DNA of 64,000 nt from Craterostigma plantagineum (GCA_027422505.1 JAPQWV010001376.1:1-64000); one strand, 5' to 3'. Counted from the first letter of the stretch, positions 46,485 through 58,441 are shown. The notes: generated by a model from the sequence alone, not told the origin. Numbers and translations: made by a program.

Positions 46485-47939
46485 TGTGATGTCTCTCACA
46501 AATCACTTGGTGATTATTATTAGTTTCATATGTTTGAACATATCATGCGAATCTTCGATATTTATTTCATACCATACTCATGAGACAAAGAGCGGATGAA
46601 AATGCTTTCATGACTCGCTGATTTTCAAATTATTTTGTTGAAGAATGTAAGAAAATTACACTGTGGTTCGAATTATAATATTATCAAGAAATATGTAAAA
46701 AGATCATTGATAATTAGCTTATTTTGGGCGGATAATCATTGCTCCCTCCCCTTCCAAAAAAAACTCTTATGCTTAGTTTTTTTGTTATTTAGGATTAATT
46801 TTGTGTGTGAAATTAAAAAAGGGAGTGTAGGGTTTTTAATTTAAAAAAGGGATTGGGTGAAAAAAAAACGAAGGTTTGATTATGATTTGATCCGCTCGAC
46901 TGAAATTTCATGTCGAAATGAGGTGTTAATCGATGGGTTCGTGATTATTAAACATATTAACCCCAAATCTGAGTGAATTTGGTGTTTCTGAGCCTGAAAT
47001 CGACGTTTCGAACAGAATCGGTTTATTCGAGTTTTATTCGAGTTAAAATTCTGGTAGAAAAATACAATATTCGAGTGAAAAAAAATTGAAAATGAAAATC
47101 GAATAAATTTATTTATTTTTCGAGTTTTTTTTTTTTCTCGAAAGTATTACTGGAATTTAAAATGATTTATTCGAATTTTCGATTTTTTTTTACTCGAAAA
47201 AAACCAGTTAAGTTGGAGTATTTTGGTAACTATCTGTCCACTCCCTTTTGCTTAATAGAAATAGGGGAAGCTCCCTTACGTTAAAATGGCCCTATGAAAT
47301 TACACCATACCCAAGAAGTAAAGTGAAATGTTCATTAATACTCTTTTTATCTCACTTCAGTATAATGTCGCATTGTTTGATAGTGTATACGTAATCACGT
47401 ACTTTTTTTACTCTAATGTGGAAATAAATTAGGGTTTTAAATTCAAATCTTGTCTTAGCTTTGTAAAGAAAGGGAATTGCACCTTTAATTTACTTTTGAT
47501 AGAACGCAGCTTCGGCTCTGTAATTGTCAACTTTTCATTTCTCCTACGGCGAGGCGAAGAATCTTCAAGGCTCCCAGTCACTCTTGCATCTCAGGTTTCG
47601 TTTCTTCTGTTTCAATACGATATATTGTCGTTGTCGAAATTCTCGATTAAAGCTGACGTGTTGATTAATGTGTCGACTGTAATTTGATGTGCGGTATTAG
47701 TAGAATTTGGGGACTAATGTTGGTTCGAAGCGGCGTTGAAACGTTTGATTTCCTCTGTTTTTTATGAACCTTAAAAGTCTCCTAACTGAATGTTTTCCTC
47801 GCTGCTTTATGAGGCCATTGCTTTGCTGGCAATTATTCTGTGTGTCAATTCAATCCCATTTGGATTTAGGTAATTCTAGAATTTCATTGGCTGTTTGCTG
47901 TGTTTTCATCCCAGGCGATCGATTAGTTAAGTAAGGAAG
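46485..47939. other. Intergenic, ending in a likely 5' UTR exon
   Basis: AT-rich, with a palindromic-looking stretch of 'ttattcgag' phrases at 47020-47200. Around 47496-47592 a GC-richer stretch ends 'gcatctcag|gtttcg' and may be a non-coding first exon of the gene starting at 47940. No other gene seen. Confidence 0.45.
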
Positions 47940-48423
47940 ATGAAGAATTTCGCACAAGCCATGTGGTTGAGGCTCTCTAGTGTGATGAGGGTACGATCTT
48001 TGAGGGTGCTTTCACAGCCATAGTTTTCCATTAGTTCTTACACGAAAAAAGTTAACGCACAAACATCTATTTCTTGCCACAGTTCGCTGCTCCACAAACG
48101 CAGACATCCCTGCGTGCAAAGGCAATAGCTGTAGCAGAACGAGTAACCATCGCAGAAGATGGAAAGATTAGGAAAGTTTCTTGCCCAGTTTGCTTAAACG
48201 TTTTGCAGTCTTCGTCGCACGATTCTGATCTTAGGATGACGTTGGCTGTCCATTTGAGCCTTTGGCATCCCGAGGATGTTAAGCTGCAGTGGCAAATCAT
48301 GCAAGAAAAGGATCGATCGCTGCTTCATTGCCTTCTCTACTTGTTGGACTTGGAATAGCTGCTGGGTTGGGAGTTCTCTTGTCTATTTCGGCCAAAAATC
48401 ATCGGCGTATAGCAACAAGGTGA
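47940..48423 (+). CDS. Small conserved protein with a Cys pair, His motif and C-terminal membrane span
   Basis: I do not recognise a named family. Exon 1 (47940-47991) encodes MKNFAQAMWLRLSSVMR; after an intron ending ttgccacag (about 48081) exon 2 gives FAAPQTQTSLRAKAIAVAER, KIRKVSCPVCLNVLQSSSHD, LAVHLSLWHPEDVKLQWQIM. CPxC followed by H-x3-W-H suggests a C2H2-like zinc site. One base shift near 48310 leads to SLPSLLVGLGIAAGLGVLLS, a glycine-rich hydrophobic span, and a basic tail KNHRRIATR before TGA at 48421-48423. About 140 residues. The layout suggests a tail-anchored protein with a cytosolic zinc motif. Confidence 0.65.
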
Positions 48424-48897
48424 ATTGAAAGCTTTTCTTAACGTCACTGTTTTGAAATTTTAAAACGCTCGAGGGTTATTAGTAAGGCTGGCGAAGCATG
48501 TTCTTTTTCGGAATGATTGTATGTATTCAAACCTTATGCAAAGATTAGGTTTGTGGGATTTCTGGAAATTCGGAGATTTTGAGTTGTTAAGATCAGCTCC
48601 AACAGCATTGGAAAGAAGAACGCATACCCATATTTTCCTCCAAAGGGTACTCGAAGTGAAAACCAAACTTAAAATGAGTTTTTGACAATTTTTTTCTCCT
48701 ACTTGATGCATACTTGAGTTTTTACTGTTCATTACCTTAAATTTTGGAAGATTTGACAATAATAATCCAACCAATCAGTTCTCCGCTCAAAATAAACCCA
48801 CCTATCAATTATTCTGAATAATCCTAACTATATGGTGAGTCTTCCGAAATTGCACCAATGTCACTTAGAACTTGTTTAGCAAATTTCTTGTATAAAC

Positions 48898-48907
48898 ACT
48901 TATATAT

Positions 48908-48943
<36 letters not shown>

Positions 48944-48945
48944 CA
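48898..48945. repeat. (TA)n microsatellite
   Basis: Nearly uninterrupted TA/AT dinucleotides over about 48 bases within the long-inverted-repeat element. Confidence 0.9.
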
Positions 48946-49362
48946 TTTAAAACGAAATTTCAAATAAAATTAATAAAAGAATTTTTTCTTTTTATCTTTT
49001 TAAGGAGAACTTCACGTTAATAATCTCACAGATTGATTTTGCCCGCGGAAATAAACCTAACTACGTATCATTTTAGAAATAATCTCAACTAAAAATTAGT
49101 AATATAATTTTTTTATAATGAAAAAAAATACAATATAACAATACAAGCAAACAAATAATTTTTACTAACAGTCAAACCTTCGGAAATAGCATTAAAATCT
49201 ATTTTAGAACTACAAACAAATAAAAACTAATGTTACTCAAAATACTTGCACTCTTTAGTACAAACGCTATATTTTTTGCGCCGCGTTTTGCGCTAAAATG
49301 CGATATGGGGCACTTCGAAACGCGCTATTTTACGCTTTTTAAAACAATGCGCTCGTCTCACT

Positions 49363-49900
49363 TGATACATGTTGCAGGTACATTTATGCATTTTTTTTAT
49401 TATAACTACATATATATATTTTAAAATTGATAGTTTTAAAATTAAAACGTTACCATGTGAATTTTTGGTACGTGTTTATTTTCTTCAAATAGCTAAATCA
49501 ATCTAAATAATAAAACTTAGACTAATCGCCACTTTGGCCGCCATTAATTAATATGTAACAAAAACTCAAATGATATTAAAAAATAAAATTTTGATTTTAC
49601 TAATTTTATGTTGAAAAATTATCGTCACTTGATACATGTTGCAAGGTACATATGCATTTTTTATTATAATTACATATATATTTGAACTTGATAATTTTAA
49701 TTAAAATAAAATGTTTTTAAATAGCATGTGAATTTTTGTTATGTATTTATTTTTCTTCAAATACTATAAATCAATCTAAATAATGAAATTTAGACTAATC
49801 GCCACTTTGGCTGCCATTAATTAATACGTAACAAAAAACTCAAATAATATTAAGATATAAAAAATTTGATTTTACTAATTTTATTTGAAAAATTGTCGTA
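49363..49900. repeat. Tandem direct duplication inside the long-inverted-repeat element
   Basis: Two successive units of about 260-270 bp, both beginning cacttgatacatgttgca and containing catgtgaatttttg, cttcaaata, tcaatctaaataat, agactaatcgccactttggc and attttactaattttat. The units differ by small indels and substitutions. Confidence 0.85.
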
Positions 49901-50059
49901 AAGAAATATAGGTAATAAAATAAAAAAAATTACCTGCTAAACAAGTTTCAAGTGACATTGGTGCAATTTCGGAAGACTCACTATATAGTTAGGATTATTC
50001 TGAAATAATTGATAGGTGGGTTATTTGAGCGGAGAACTGATAGGTTGGATTATTATTGT

Positions 50060-51522
50060 TTTTAAGTCTTACGAATTGACTCCTTAAATACCAATAATTA
50101 TATTTCCAACATAAAAATAGTTTAACTTAATATATTGCTTATTTTATTCTTTATATTATTAATACATGAATAATTTTATCTATATAGAAGGTTACAAACC
50201 ACAATATTAAAAATTTTCAGATTTATCACATTGAAAAGGACTTTAAATTATCAGAATTAAAACTTAGCATACAAGCATGAGAGACATGTAAATAACATAC
50301 AATCATGGTATAAAAATACATCACAAATAATCAAACTTAACAATAAATACTTAGTACCCAGACAAAATTTATCTTTTATCATAACTAAGAAACTAACAGT
50401 TTTACAATTGAGCATAAATATATCGCACGTTTTTAATACAATTTCAAATAATAAATGGTTGTTGAGAATTGCTCTTGCTATTAGACGATGGCCTAAATGA
50501 AAGAAATTCATTACAATGAACCCTTCTCTGACATTCCGAACACAATTCGTCAAATCCCAAGGATATCCGTGAGAAGGTTGGGAGAGAAAGAGAACGTTGT
50601 TTGCGACTAAAATCATCACATCATTCCTCAATCAGACTCTAAACAACGTCGTTTGAAGCACATCATCGTGAGGCACACCATTCTTTATGTATGTACAGAT
50701 GGATATGAATGTTCTTTTCTTCCTTAGCCCTTCGCAATTCGCCATAGCAATGTTAGAAGAAGAAATATACATGCTGATCTAAAAACGCCCTCTTCGCACT
50801 CTTCTATACCACAGATATTCGATTTCAGTGAACTCCCGATTCCATTTTTTACCAAAGATTCCATCTTTAGGTGAAAACTGATTTTTTTTTTTACTTTTCT
50901 TTTTTTTTTTTTATTTTTTGGTGCCACCGCTCCTATCGCAAGTCTTTGGTTATTGTTGGCCGCCAAGTGTTCGATAAATTGACTGAACAAGTCTTTGCTC
51001 GTTCCTTGTCTTCTTCTGTGGGAGTTTCCGTCTCAGTTATGGAGTTTTCATTTCCCTCGTTGTATGTCTCTGTCACCAAATATTTGAATTTTTTTGGTTG
51101 AGAAAATTGAATGCTTAGTAGACCTGAATTAATAGACATATTGATCATGGAGTTTTGTTCAGGTAGTGCTTGCTTATCGTATTAATTCTCCATTCTCCTT
51201 AAATTTCTTATATTTTGGTGTTGTTGGGTGGTCTCAGGAACTATTTTTCGTTCTATTTTGGAGCGATTAATTTGTCCTCGTGTTTGTCTCCCTGCGTGGG
51301 AGTTTGTCTCCTTATTAGGAATGTCTTGTCCTCTTTATGAGGTGTCTTTCCCAATTGGAAATTATAGAGGAGTCTGTGGTATTTAGCCTATTTGTACTAT
51401 TTTTATATACATATGACAAGCTATCGTTTGAAAAAAAAAGTACCATGAAAAAAAAAGAGTAGCAGTGTCAAACTTGCAATTCATATGAAATCTCTTATAA
51501 TCATCAGCTGCGGTTCGAGTCC
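50060..51522. other. Intergenic, no confident gene
   Basis: Includes poly-T stretches (50880-50925) and a minus-strand 124-codon frame at 50257-50631 without a recognisable family. The last part is the promoter side of the gene starting at 51523. Confidence 0.45.
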
Positions 51523-54159
51523 ATGATGGAACCGAGGATTGATGACACCTCATCATCGGCTCTGACTAGCGTTCGGTTATGGCGGCCGGCGGCTCAGCGA
51601 AACTTGAAGAATCATTGGTCGAAGCTCGCCGCGCTCCGTCAAGATTGGCGCGCTTTCTCCGCGGCGGGGCGGTCGCACGCCACCTCCGTTGTCAACTCAT
51701 ACCTCCGTCAAAAGTATAATCTTTTTCCCTTTCCACTGAGAAGTTACTCTTTGAGAGGGGTTATTTGTGCGAAGTTTGGCGATATTCATGTCTCTGGTTG
51801 AAGTGATCATTTCTTTGGCTGATTAATGTATCTCCCTTTTGGGATTCGAACAGGAATATGGACGACATGGACTTTGGTGTGCTGAAAGACATGCCTGGTA
51901 TTCAGGACAAAGCTTGTAAGAAACTATTCGTACAACAGGTGCATCGCTGTTTTTTGTGCCGTCTGATTTGATATAGGATCCGTATAAGACATATTCTTAA
52001 GTGCTTAAGTTGTTGTGACCATGATTTATTGTTTCTTTACAAAAATGATGATATGAATCCTGTTAGTCTACAAGAGGTAAAATATATGGCTAACAATTAC
52101 GGAGTCTGAGTAAGAAAGCCTAAATTTCAAATCTTAAAAAATGTCAAATTGGAAAGTTCTCTTTTCGTTCGCTGATTGAGTGTCCATGCTTATGCTCTTC
52201 GTTTCTTTCTCATCAGGAGAAGCATAAAGATAAACTGCTGTCGTCTTACAGAGATATGGTAAGCATTCTTAATGTCTCATGCTTCATTTGTAGAAAGAAT
52301 ACAATGAGGTAATTATTTCTCTACTGCTTGCTAGGTAGAAAGACTGCTTCAACCTTTGTCCAATAGAATTGTAAATGTCATTAGAAGTTGGTGTTAAGTT
52401 AACTCTATAAAAATCCAGGTTTATGACGTGAAATGTGGAATCTTTATCACGGCAATTTTAGCAGTTCCCTTTTGGCACTTCCCCCAAAAACAAATCCATA
52501 TATGTGAAAATCGATCAGTCAATTCTCAGAAATGCTTCCATTTCATGGCTTACAGGTGGGAGTTGTGATTAGTTTGGCCGATAAATGCAAATCCATGAGA
52601 TGTTACATGAACCTGGCAAACAATTCTCCTTTAGCTCAGTTCTCTTTCTCAAGTGATGCCGAAAGTGATAGTGGAGACTGCGGTGGAATCCCAGTTTACA
52701 CAAAACTTCCCATTTCTTCTTTTGTATGTGTTTTCTCTTCAGTGACATAGCCCGTAAAATTTTGTGTTTTCGTCGTTTTGAAACTCACTGAGCATTTTGA
52801 GATGATTTCAGAGCTGCTAGCAAGTGAGATCCTCCGAATGTTTGCCTCGGAACTAAGCACGAAGGTAAGTTCCGAACTCAACAGTATCTTTATTTTTTTT
52901 GCTGAATGATCTTTCTTGATTATTGCAGCGGTTGCTTGTCATGAAATTTCTATCCCTTTATGCCGACAAGACTGCAAACGTCCCTAATTTGCAGTGGTCT
53001 GATGAATTCTACGGCGGAGAATTCGATGATCTCCGCGCTATCGAATTATATTCTGAAGAAAATCGCCAGCCTTTACATCCATGCCTTAAAAGCCGTGATT
53101 TTGATTCTTCAGCGATGCTAAGTGGAAAGAAGATGGACAATGATGCGATGGAGGTACTGTAGTCAATCTAATTCTACTGTTTCATCGAAAAGGACATAGA
53201 ACAACAAACGAGCTTCCAATAATCACTTAGAGCATCTCCAACGGGTACTTCATTTTTGTGTAAAATACAAAAATGAAGTACGTCTTTACTCCATTAGGAC
53301 TCTATATCTAACACTAATATTGCGTTGATTAGCAGAGGTACTCTAGATGTAGAGTACACACAATTTTCAACACAAAAATTGTGTTGTACTTTCTATTATT
53401 TATAACTTATTTAAATAAAAAATATTTTAATATATTTAAATATTTGATTTTCTTATAATATAAAAGTAAAAATAATATATTCCTATTATTTATTTATATT
53501 TTCGTTTTAATTTAACAAAATTATAATTAAATAATATGCTATGTTTATAATTTAGTAAATATTAATTATTATAATTTATTGACTTCGTTTAATTATTATA
53601 ATATAAAGTTTAATATAGAAATTTGATTTTTAGAGTAGAAAATAGAGTTAATGGTTGAAGAGAAAATTAGTGTAGAAAGTAGAGTTTATGGGTGGAGTAA
53701 AAGCACTATAGCAGCTGTAATATTGTGCAGAATCAACTGTATTTCATGCTACGGGTTGGAGATGCTCTTAATATGTTACGAATGCATGATTCTCATTATG
53801 AAAAGTAAAAGAAATTTACACATCCATCGCCGTTCTTCATAAAATCTTCGTGTTTTCTTAGGTCCACTTGACAACTTGGATGGTGGACGCTCACATAGAT
53901 AACATCAGGTAAGACAATTCATCGCAAACACTTAAACTTCTGCAAACGATGCTGCAAGAATTATCGCAGGAGAAGGATAATAGTAGTATCATGTATCATT
54001 CTATATATCCAAACTTGTGATATGTGGTGGAATGGAATGCATCTAAAACATGAAAACTTTGATGATGTCTTGACATGTCTGTGATTCTTTTATTGCAGGG
54101 TGGACGAAATATTTGACACCGTAGGAGTGGAAATGCGCCTTGATTTTTCGAGTCGATGA
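51523..54159 (+). CDS. Conserved plant protein of unknown function, eight exons
   Basis: I cannot name the family, though the exon structure and a well-kept frame indicate a real gene. Approximate exons: 51523-51709 (MMEPRIDDTSSSALTSVRLW, NLKNHWSKLAALRQDWRAFS, SYLRQK), 51855-51938 (NMDDMDFGVLKDMPGIQDKA), 52218-52258 (EKHKDKLLSSYRDM), 52556-52722 (SLADKCKSMRCYMNLANNSP, DSGDCGGIPVYTKL), 52811-52864 (ELLASEILRMFASELSTK), 52929-53153 (RLLVMKFLSLYADK, NLQWSDEFYGGEFDDLRAIE), 53862-53907 (VHLTTWMVDAHIDNI), 54099-54159 (VDEIFDTVGVEMRLDFSSR). Mostly helical and soluble, with no signal peptide or membrane span. Its sixth intron carries the family A MITE. The product would be about 280 residues. Confidence 0.75.
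53230..53767. mobile_element. MITE family A, copy 2 with TTA target duplication
   Basis: 538 bp from gagcatctccaacgggtact to gggttggagatgctc, inverted termini of about 15 bp, flanked by TTA (53227-53229 and 53768-53770), the PIF/Harbinger target size. No coding capacity. It sits in an intron of the 51.5-kb gene in plus orientation. Confidence 0.85.
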
Positions 54160-54860
54160 CGCAGAACGCCAATGACTCAGGGCAGCGACCGATATTTGTC
54201 TTATATATTTCAATTATTAATATCCTCAAACATGCGTAATAGTTCGATTTTGTGTGCGCCGTGCCATGCGCTATATAGCGAAGCCGTGTGCCACTGCCAA
54301 CTGCCATCGAGTCCAATGACTTAGGGTGTATTTGGTTCAAAGAAATAATGAGGAAAGGGAAAGAAATGGAAAAGGAAACCATTTTTTTGTTTTTGTTTGC
54401 TTGGAAAGAAAATAAATGAAATGAAATGAAGGGAAAGCTAGTAGAAAGTTTGTTTTCTCTCTAATTTTATTTTCCTCACCGTTTTTATCGATCCAAAACA
54501 CACCCTTAACGTATCCATTCATTTCAAAATCTCAATATCAAACTTGATAATAATAATAATACCAGTCTTCTTCACGTCTCATCCACCAACTCGGTCGTGC
54601 TAACGAAGCTGTTGTAAATTCGTCGCAAAATACCGCGGACATTTTGGAATGATTTCGGCGCGTGAAAGCGAAAGAAAGTGTATAATGACAGTACAATACT
54701 GGAAGCGCAACGTATCATTGTTCGATGTAGTGTAATATTTATCTTTTCCAGCATATTAATTCCGCATACCAAACCGAGGGTAGTAACATTTCAAGAATTT
54801 CTCACGGGCAGCGCCATTTTATTACTCCAAAGATTTAATATTACATTTGCAATCTATTGA

Positions 54861-55326
54861 CTATTTTTCGGTCCCGCCCGCCATCTTCTCCATCATCTTA
54901 GCCGCGTACTCGTTCAAAATCTTTAACTCCCTCAAATCAAACGCGCTCAACGGCTTTCCTCCTTGTACGTGCTCGTTCATCAGCTTTCGACCTTCCATAA
55001 GATCGTTGCCATCCTTGCGCTTTCTTACCTCCTCCTTCGCCTCGTTTAGCTGCTGTTCGAGGAAAGCATCGTGAGTCACCATCTTCTTACCTCGCTCGGC
55101 TTCGGAGAAGCTTAGAACCTCTCCATTCTTTGTCCGAAGGCCTCGGGGCTCGGCCAAATGACCTTGTTGTCCTCCGTCTCGGTGTGGATGACGAATCCGC
55201 GTCGGCCCCGCACAACACCGAGAGCTCCTCGGCCTTCTTGGTCAGACCCTTGAGGCGGTTTTTGAAGGTTGCGTTGCGCTTTCTTGCGTTATCGATGCGC
55301 TCGTGTTTGATCCTTCTTTTCGTCAT
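54861..55326 (-). CDS. Type I (M-gamma) MADS-box protein, AGL80-like
   Basis: Single-exon transcription factor. ATG at 55326 starts MTKRRIKHERIDNARKRNAT followed by FKNRLKGLTKKAEELSVLCG, the MADS DNA-binding and dimerisation domain of the M-gamma class (KR..T..KR..GL.KK..ELS.LC). After one shift near 55196 comes FVIHTETEDNKVIWPSPEAF, typical of AGL80/PHE-type proteins, and after a second shift near 55112 LSFSEAERGKKM, FLEQQLNEAKEEVRKRKDGN and a C-terminus ending GGTEK before TAG at 54861-54863. Arabidopsis AGL80 acts in central cell and endosperm development. The two indels may be base-call errors, since the downstream parts keep the family pattern. Confidence 0.85.
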
Positions 55327-56101
55327 GGTTTGTGAGCGAGGGCGAGGTGATGAGGTTGCTTTGCTGCTGAAATCGCGAGATTTTTTTATACTAGGTGAGG
55401 TCGTGGAACATTAGGAATATTTTTTATTGCGGTTTAATGTTGATTCTATGTTTGGTTTTGTAATATTCGTTTTCTTGGATTGGTTTTAAATGTTCTACTT
55501 AAATTGCATTTTCTTGAGGATAAGTGGGTATTAATAAATTCTTTGTTAATCGAAATTAATGTCTTTCATTAGAATACATATATAGCTTTATCTTGACATA
55601 GTAGTGGCAATATATTTCGATTAAATTACTGTTAAACACTTTCTATGTATTTCATTAATGAAGATAACCTTAGCGTAGCTGTTCTCACTTGATTGGTATG
55701 TCAATAAACACAATTACAGTTTTACAGTTATATCATCGAATGTCATTTTTTTGTATACTTAAATAAACTATAAAAAATAAATTTAATAGAATTTAACCTA
55801 TTAAACTTAATTCAAATATAAGTTAATATGTCATATTTATATGGACATTCGAGTATGCAGAAAAATCTAGTATTTATTAACGTACGTCGTAGTCGCGTAA
55901 TGTTTATAGAACGATGGTTCTCATTAAGTATCACAATCACATTCGCAAGAAATATTATCTATCCCATGCTTATAGATAAGCCGTAGTTTGCTCCATGCAG
56001 ACACGTAAATCTAAATATGTTACACGTATATGTCATGCTTATATATAGTTTGCTCCACGCGTAGTTTGCTTATATATAGTATCCCATGCTTATGTCATGT
56101 A
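55327..56101. other. Intergenic upstream of the MADS gene
   Basis: AT-rich. Between 55970 and 56100 the phrases 'cccatgcttat', 'agtttgctccacg/atg' and 'tatatatag' recur two or three times, a small local repeat cluster ending at the MITE target duplication. No gene. Confidence 0.5.
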
Positions 56102-57219
56102 GAGGAATGATATGGTGCGTGAGCACCTTATATGGGCACCTGTGATTTGACACCGATCGTGCCAAATCAGCGTGCCACTTCAACATCAAATGAACGTGAC
56201 ATTAATCAATACATCTTAGGCGTCATAGATCGACATATATGATGCTGGACGTGGAATGTTCATGTCTTACGTGGCATTTGTGGAGTGATCTTGATATATT
56301 CCCGTGAACATGCTACATAAGCATCATATGTCGATTTATGACGCCTAAGATGTGTTGATTAATGTCACGTTTCATTTGATGTTGAAGTGGCACGCTGATT
56401 TGGCACAAATCGGTGTCAAACAGCATGTGCCCATATACGTGCCAGGGGCGGAGCTAGAAGATAATTTGAGGGTGGGCAAAAAATTAAATAAATTTAAGAC
56501 GAAATAATAATATTATAATAAAAATCACCCACAATTATAGTTTTTCTTTCTGTTTTACAAGTCTTCGTTGAAATCATTGTATGAAGTATCTAAGAATATT
56601 CATATTCTATATAAATGAAAGGTTTCACTAATGACATTTGTAACTTTTTTCTTTTGTAATATTTCTCCATTATGGATATATTATAGATGAAAAATGCTGA
56701 ATATTGGATAAAATAGATTTCATTATAATTTATACATCTTCATTATATACATCTTCTATATTTAGATTTCATTAATATACACCCTAAAATAGTAGATTAG
56801 TTAATTTACAGAAATTTAAGTAATAAAATTACGGGATTTTTTTTTTAAATTAGTTAGGTAAAGATTAGTCTTTAGTGTTTTAAATTATAACTAATTTTTA
56901 GCTATAATGGCAGTTTCGCAAATTTGATCAATTTTATGCATATAATTGTAATTGACCAAACTGGCCCTATCTTGCTCCATGGTCGTCGTCTTCACATCTG
57001 CTCTGAAAACTCCATTATTTTCATTTCATCTTACAAGTTACACTGTAACGCTGTATCGCTCGCGGGCAATAGGTAAGAAAAAGTTTGCCTCTATCGTCTT
57101 CAGATTCTATGAATATATATAGGTAAAAAAAATTCAGGGTAGGCAAGTGCCTACCCTAGGCGTGAGGTGGCTCCGCCCCTGTACGGTGCTCACATAAGGT
57201 GAGCACCATATCATTCCTC
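56102..57219. mobile_element. Foldback MITE with 10-bp target duplication and nested hAT-like insert
   Basis: Ends gaggaatgatatggtgc and ...gcaccatatcattcctc are inverted. The flanks atgtcatgta at 56092-56101 and 57220-57229 are identical, a 10-bp target duplication as in Mutator-type insertions. Without the insert at 56443-57181 the element is a near-palindrome of about 380 bp, the arms pairing over ccgatcgtgccaaatcagcg, cacttcaacatcaaatg, aggcgtcatagatcgacata and gatgctg-type phrases. A half copy lies at 7539-7740. Confidence 0.9.
56443..57181. mobile_element. hAT-like non-autonomous element nested in the foldback MITE
   Basis: 739 bp from caggggcggagctag to ggtggctccgcccctg, the inverted CAGGGGCGGAGC termini typical of plant hAT elements. 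Flanked by tacgtgc and tacggtgc, an 8-bp hAT-size target duplication with one lost base. AT-rich interior without transposase motifs. Confidence 0.85.
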
Positions 57220-57229
57220 ATGTCATGTA

Positions 57230-57846
57230 TATGTATTAATTAATATTGCTTTACACGTGGAATTTATAAATGCATCATATAACTCATTTGTTGAGTTTTT
57301 GTTTCACTTGTTGTTCTAATTTATATAATCATAAGACTTAATAATAAAAATTATACAAATTTTTAACAGATCCCACGAATACACAGTACCATAATGAAAC
57401 ACACCTAGTAAAGATGTCTATTCTCTGTTATAAATCTTGAAACTTCAAATCTTATTGTTCTTGCTGAAAAATCAGTCTCTACCTGAAAGACTGGCTTTAG
57501 AGCGATAATAACATGTGTTGTCAGTAGAAAAAATATTAATGGGCGCCTATTTTGACTATTTACGCCAATAACGAACATTATTCGCGTCGCGTTATACCGT
57601 CACAAGCGTTTGCTATGGAGCACATTTTATGATTTTGTCACGCCCGTGAACATTTTTGAATTATTTTCGTTTACGACCCCTCGTATCGAACCCTTGCTAC
57701 GTCTAACGAAACAAGCATTCGACGATGAATAATAAGCGCAAACATCATCACCATATAACATAATATTTCTTATTATAATTCCGTTCATTAAAATTGTTTT
57801 ATCACAACTCCCTTAAACCCTAGAAAGAAAAAGGTACAACGACATT
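57230..57846. other. Intergenic, possible old LTR debris
   Basis: 57540-57830 has a base composition and phrases (cgcgtcgcgttataccgtca, gtcacgcccgtgaac, cccttaaaccctag) that differ from the AT-rich surroundings and look like retroelement debris, but no LTR pair or gene is visible. Confidence 0.35.
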
Positions 57847-58043
57847 CTAAGTATTTATGCCCACATCATGCAATGTTGTAGCATAGTTTATGTTGTAAAA
57901 TGGCCAAATAAGTGATTCAATCTCCTCATGGAGTTCGTCGTCCACCTCTTCTTTATAATAGCAATAGTATTTTTGGTTGAATCTTCTATGGGAGACCACG
58001 AACCATGGGATTCGGTCGACATTGATTCATGGTTTTCTTCCAT
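57847..58043 (-). CDS. Possible small acidic protein, about 65 residues
   Basis: No family recognised. On the minus strand ATG at 58043 opens MEENHESMSTESHGSWSPIE, and with one added base near 57966 continues NYYCYYKEEVDDELHEEIES and LIWPFYNINYATTLHDVGIN up to TAG at 57847-57849. A TATA-like tctatatatacg lies about 75 bases upstream (near 58115), a natural core-promoter distance. Strongly acidic in the middle, no signal peptide. It could also be chance; support is the TATA spacing plus a protein-like composition. Confidence 0.3.
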
Positions 58044-58441
58044 CTTACTTCAGTGCGTAATATAATACGAGTTCGCTTTTTTTTTTTATAGGAGTGAAAT
58101 GACATGGACAATAACGTATATATAGAGCGCGAGAGGGAAACGACCAATTGTAATTAAGTCTAACATATTTATTAATATTACTAGTAAGTGAGAATGAAGT
58201 CAAATATATTAGGGTATTACAAAATAAGTCAATTATTATTTGTTATATTTGAGTTGATTAAATGCAAGAACAAGAAGTCAAATGTGATTGTTTTAAACTT
58301 AAAATGAAGTTACATGTTACTATGTAAGATATTACTTAGAATCATTAAGTCAAATGTGATTGTTTTAAAATTAAAATGAAGTTACATGTTAAATATGTTA
58401 GTCAGAATCATTAAATGCATTTAGGAATACTCATCTTATTA

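Larger units (their letters stand above)
48756..50059. mobile_element. Long-inverted-repeat element, 1.3 kb
   Basis: The left arm (about 48756-48890: acaataataatccaacc, cagttctccgctcaaa, ggattattc-type phrases, ccgaaattgcaccaatgtca) is repeated inverted at about 49925-50059, some 130 bp with few differences. Between them lie AT-rich DNA, a (TA)n run and a direct duplication of about 260 bp. No coding capacity is visible. I cannot fix a target duplication, so the superfamily (MULE-like or foldback) is open. Confidence 0.75.

Noticed and set aside
50257..50631. 124-codon minus-strand frame as a gene.
   Set aside because: No recognisable motif, AT-rich composition, no promoter or splice support, and it adjoins repeat sequence.
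51500..51530. tRNA B box in 'tgcggttcgagtcc'.
   Set aside because: It is directly in front of the ATG of a well-supported gene, with no matching A box or stems.
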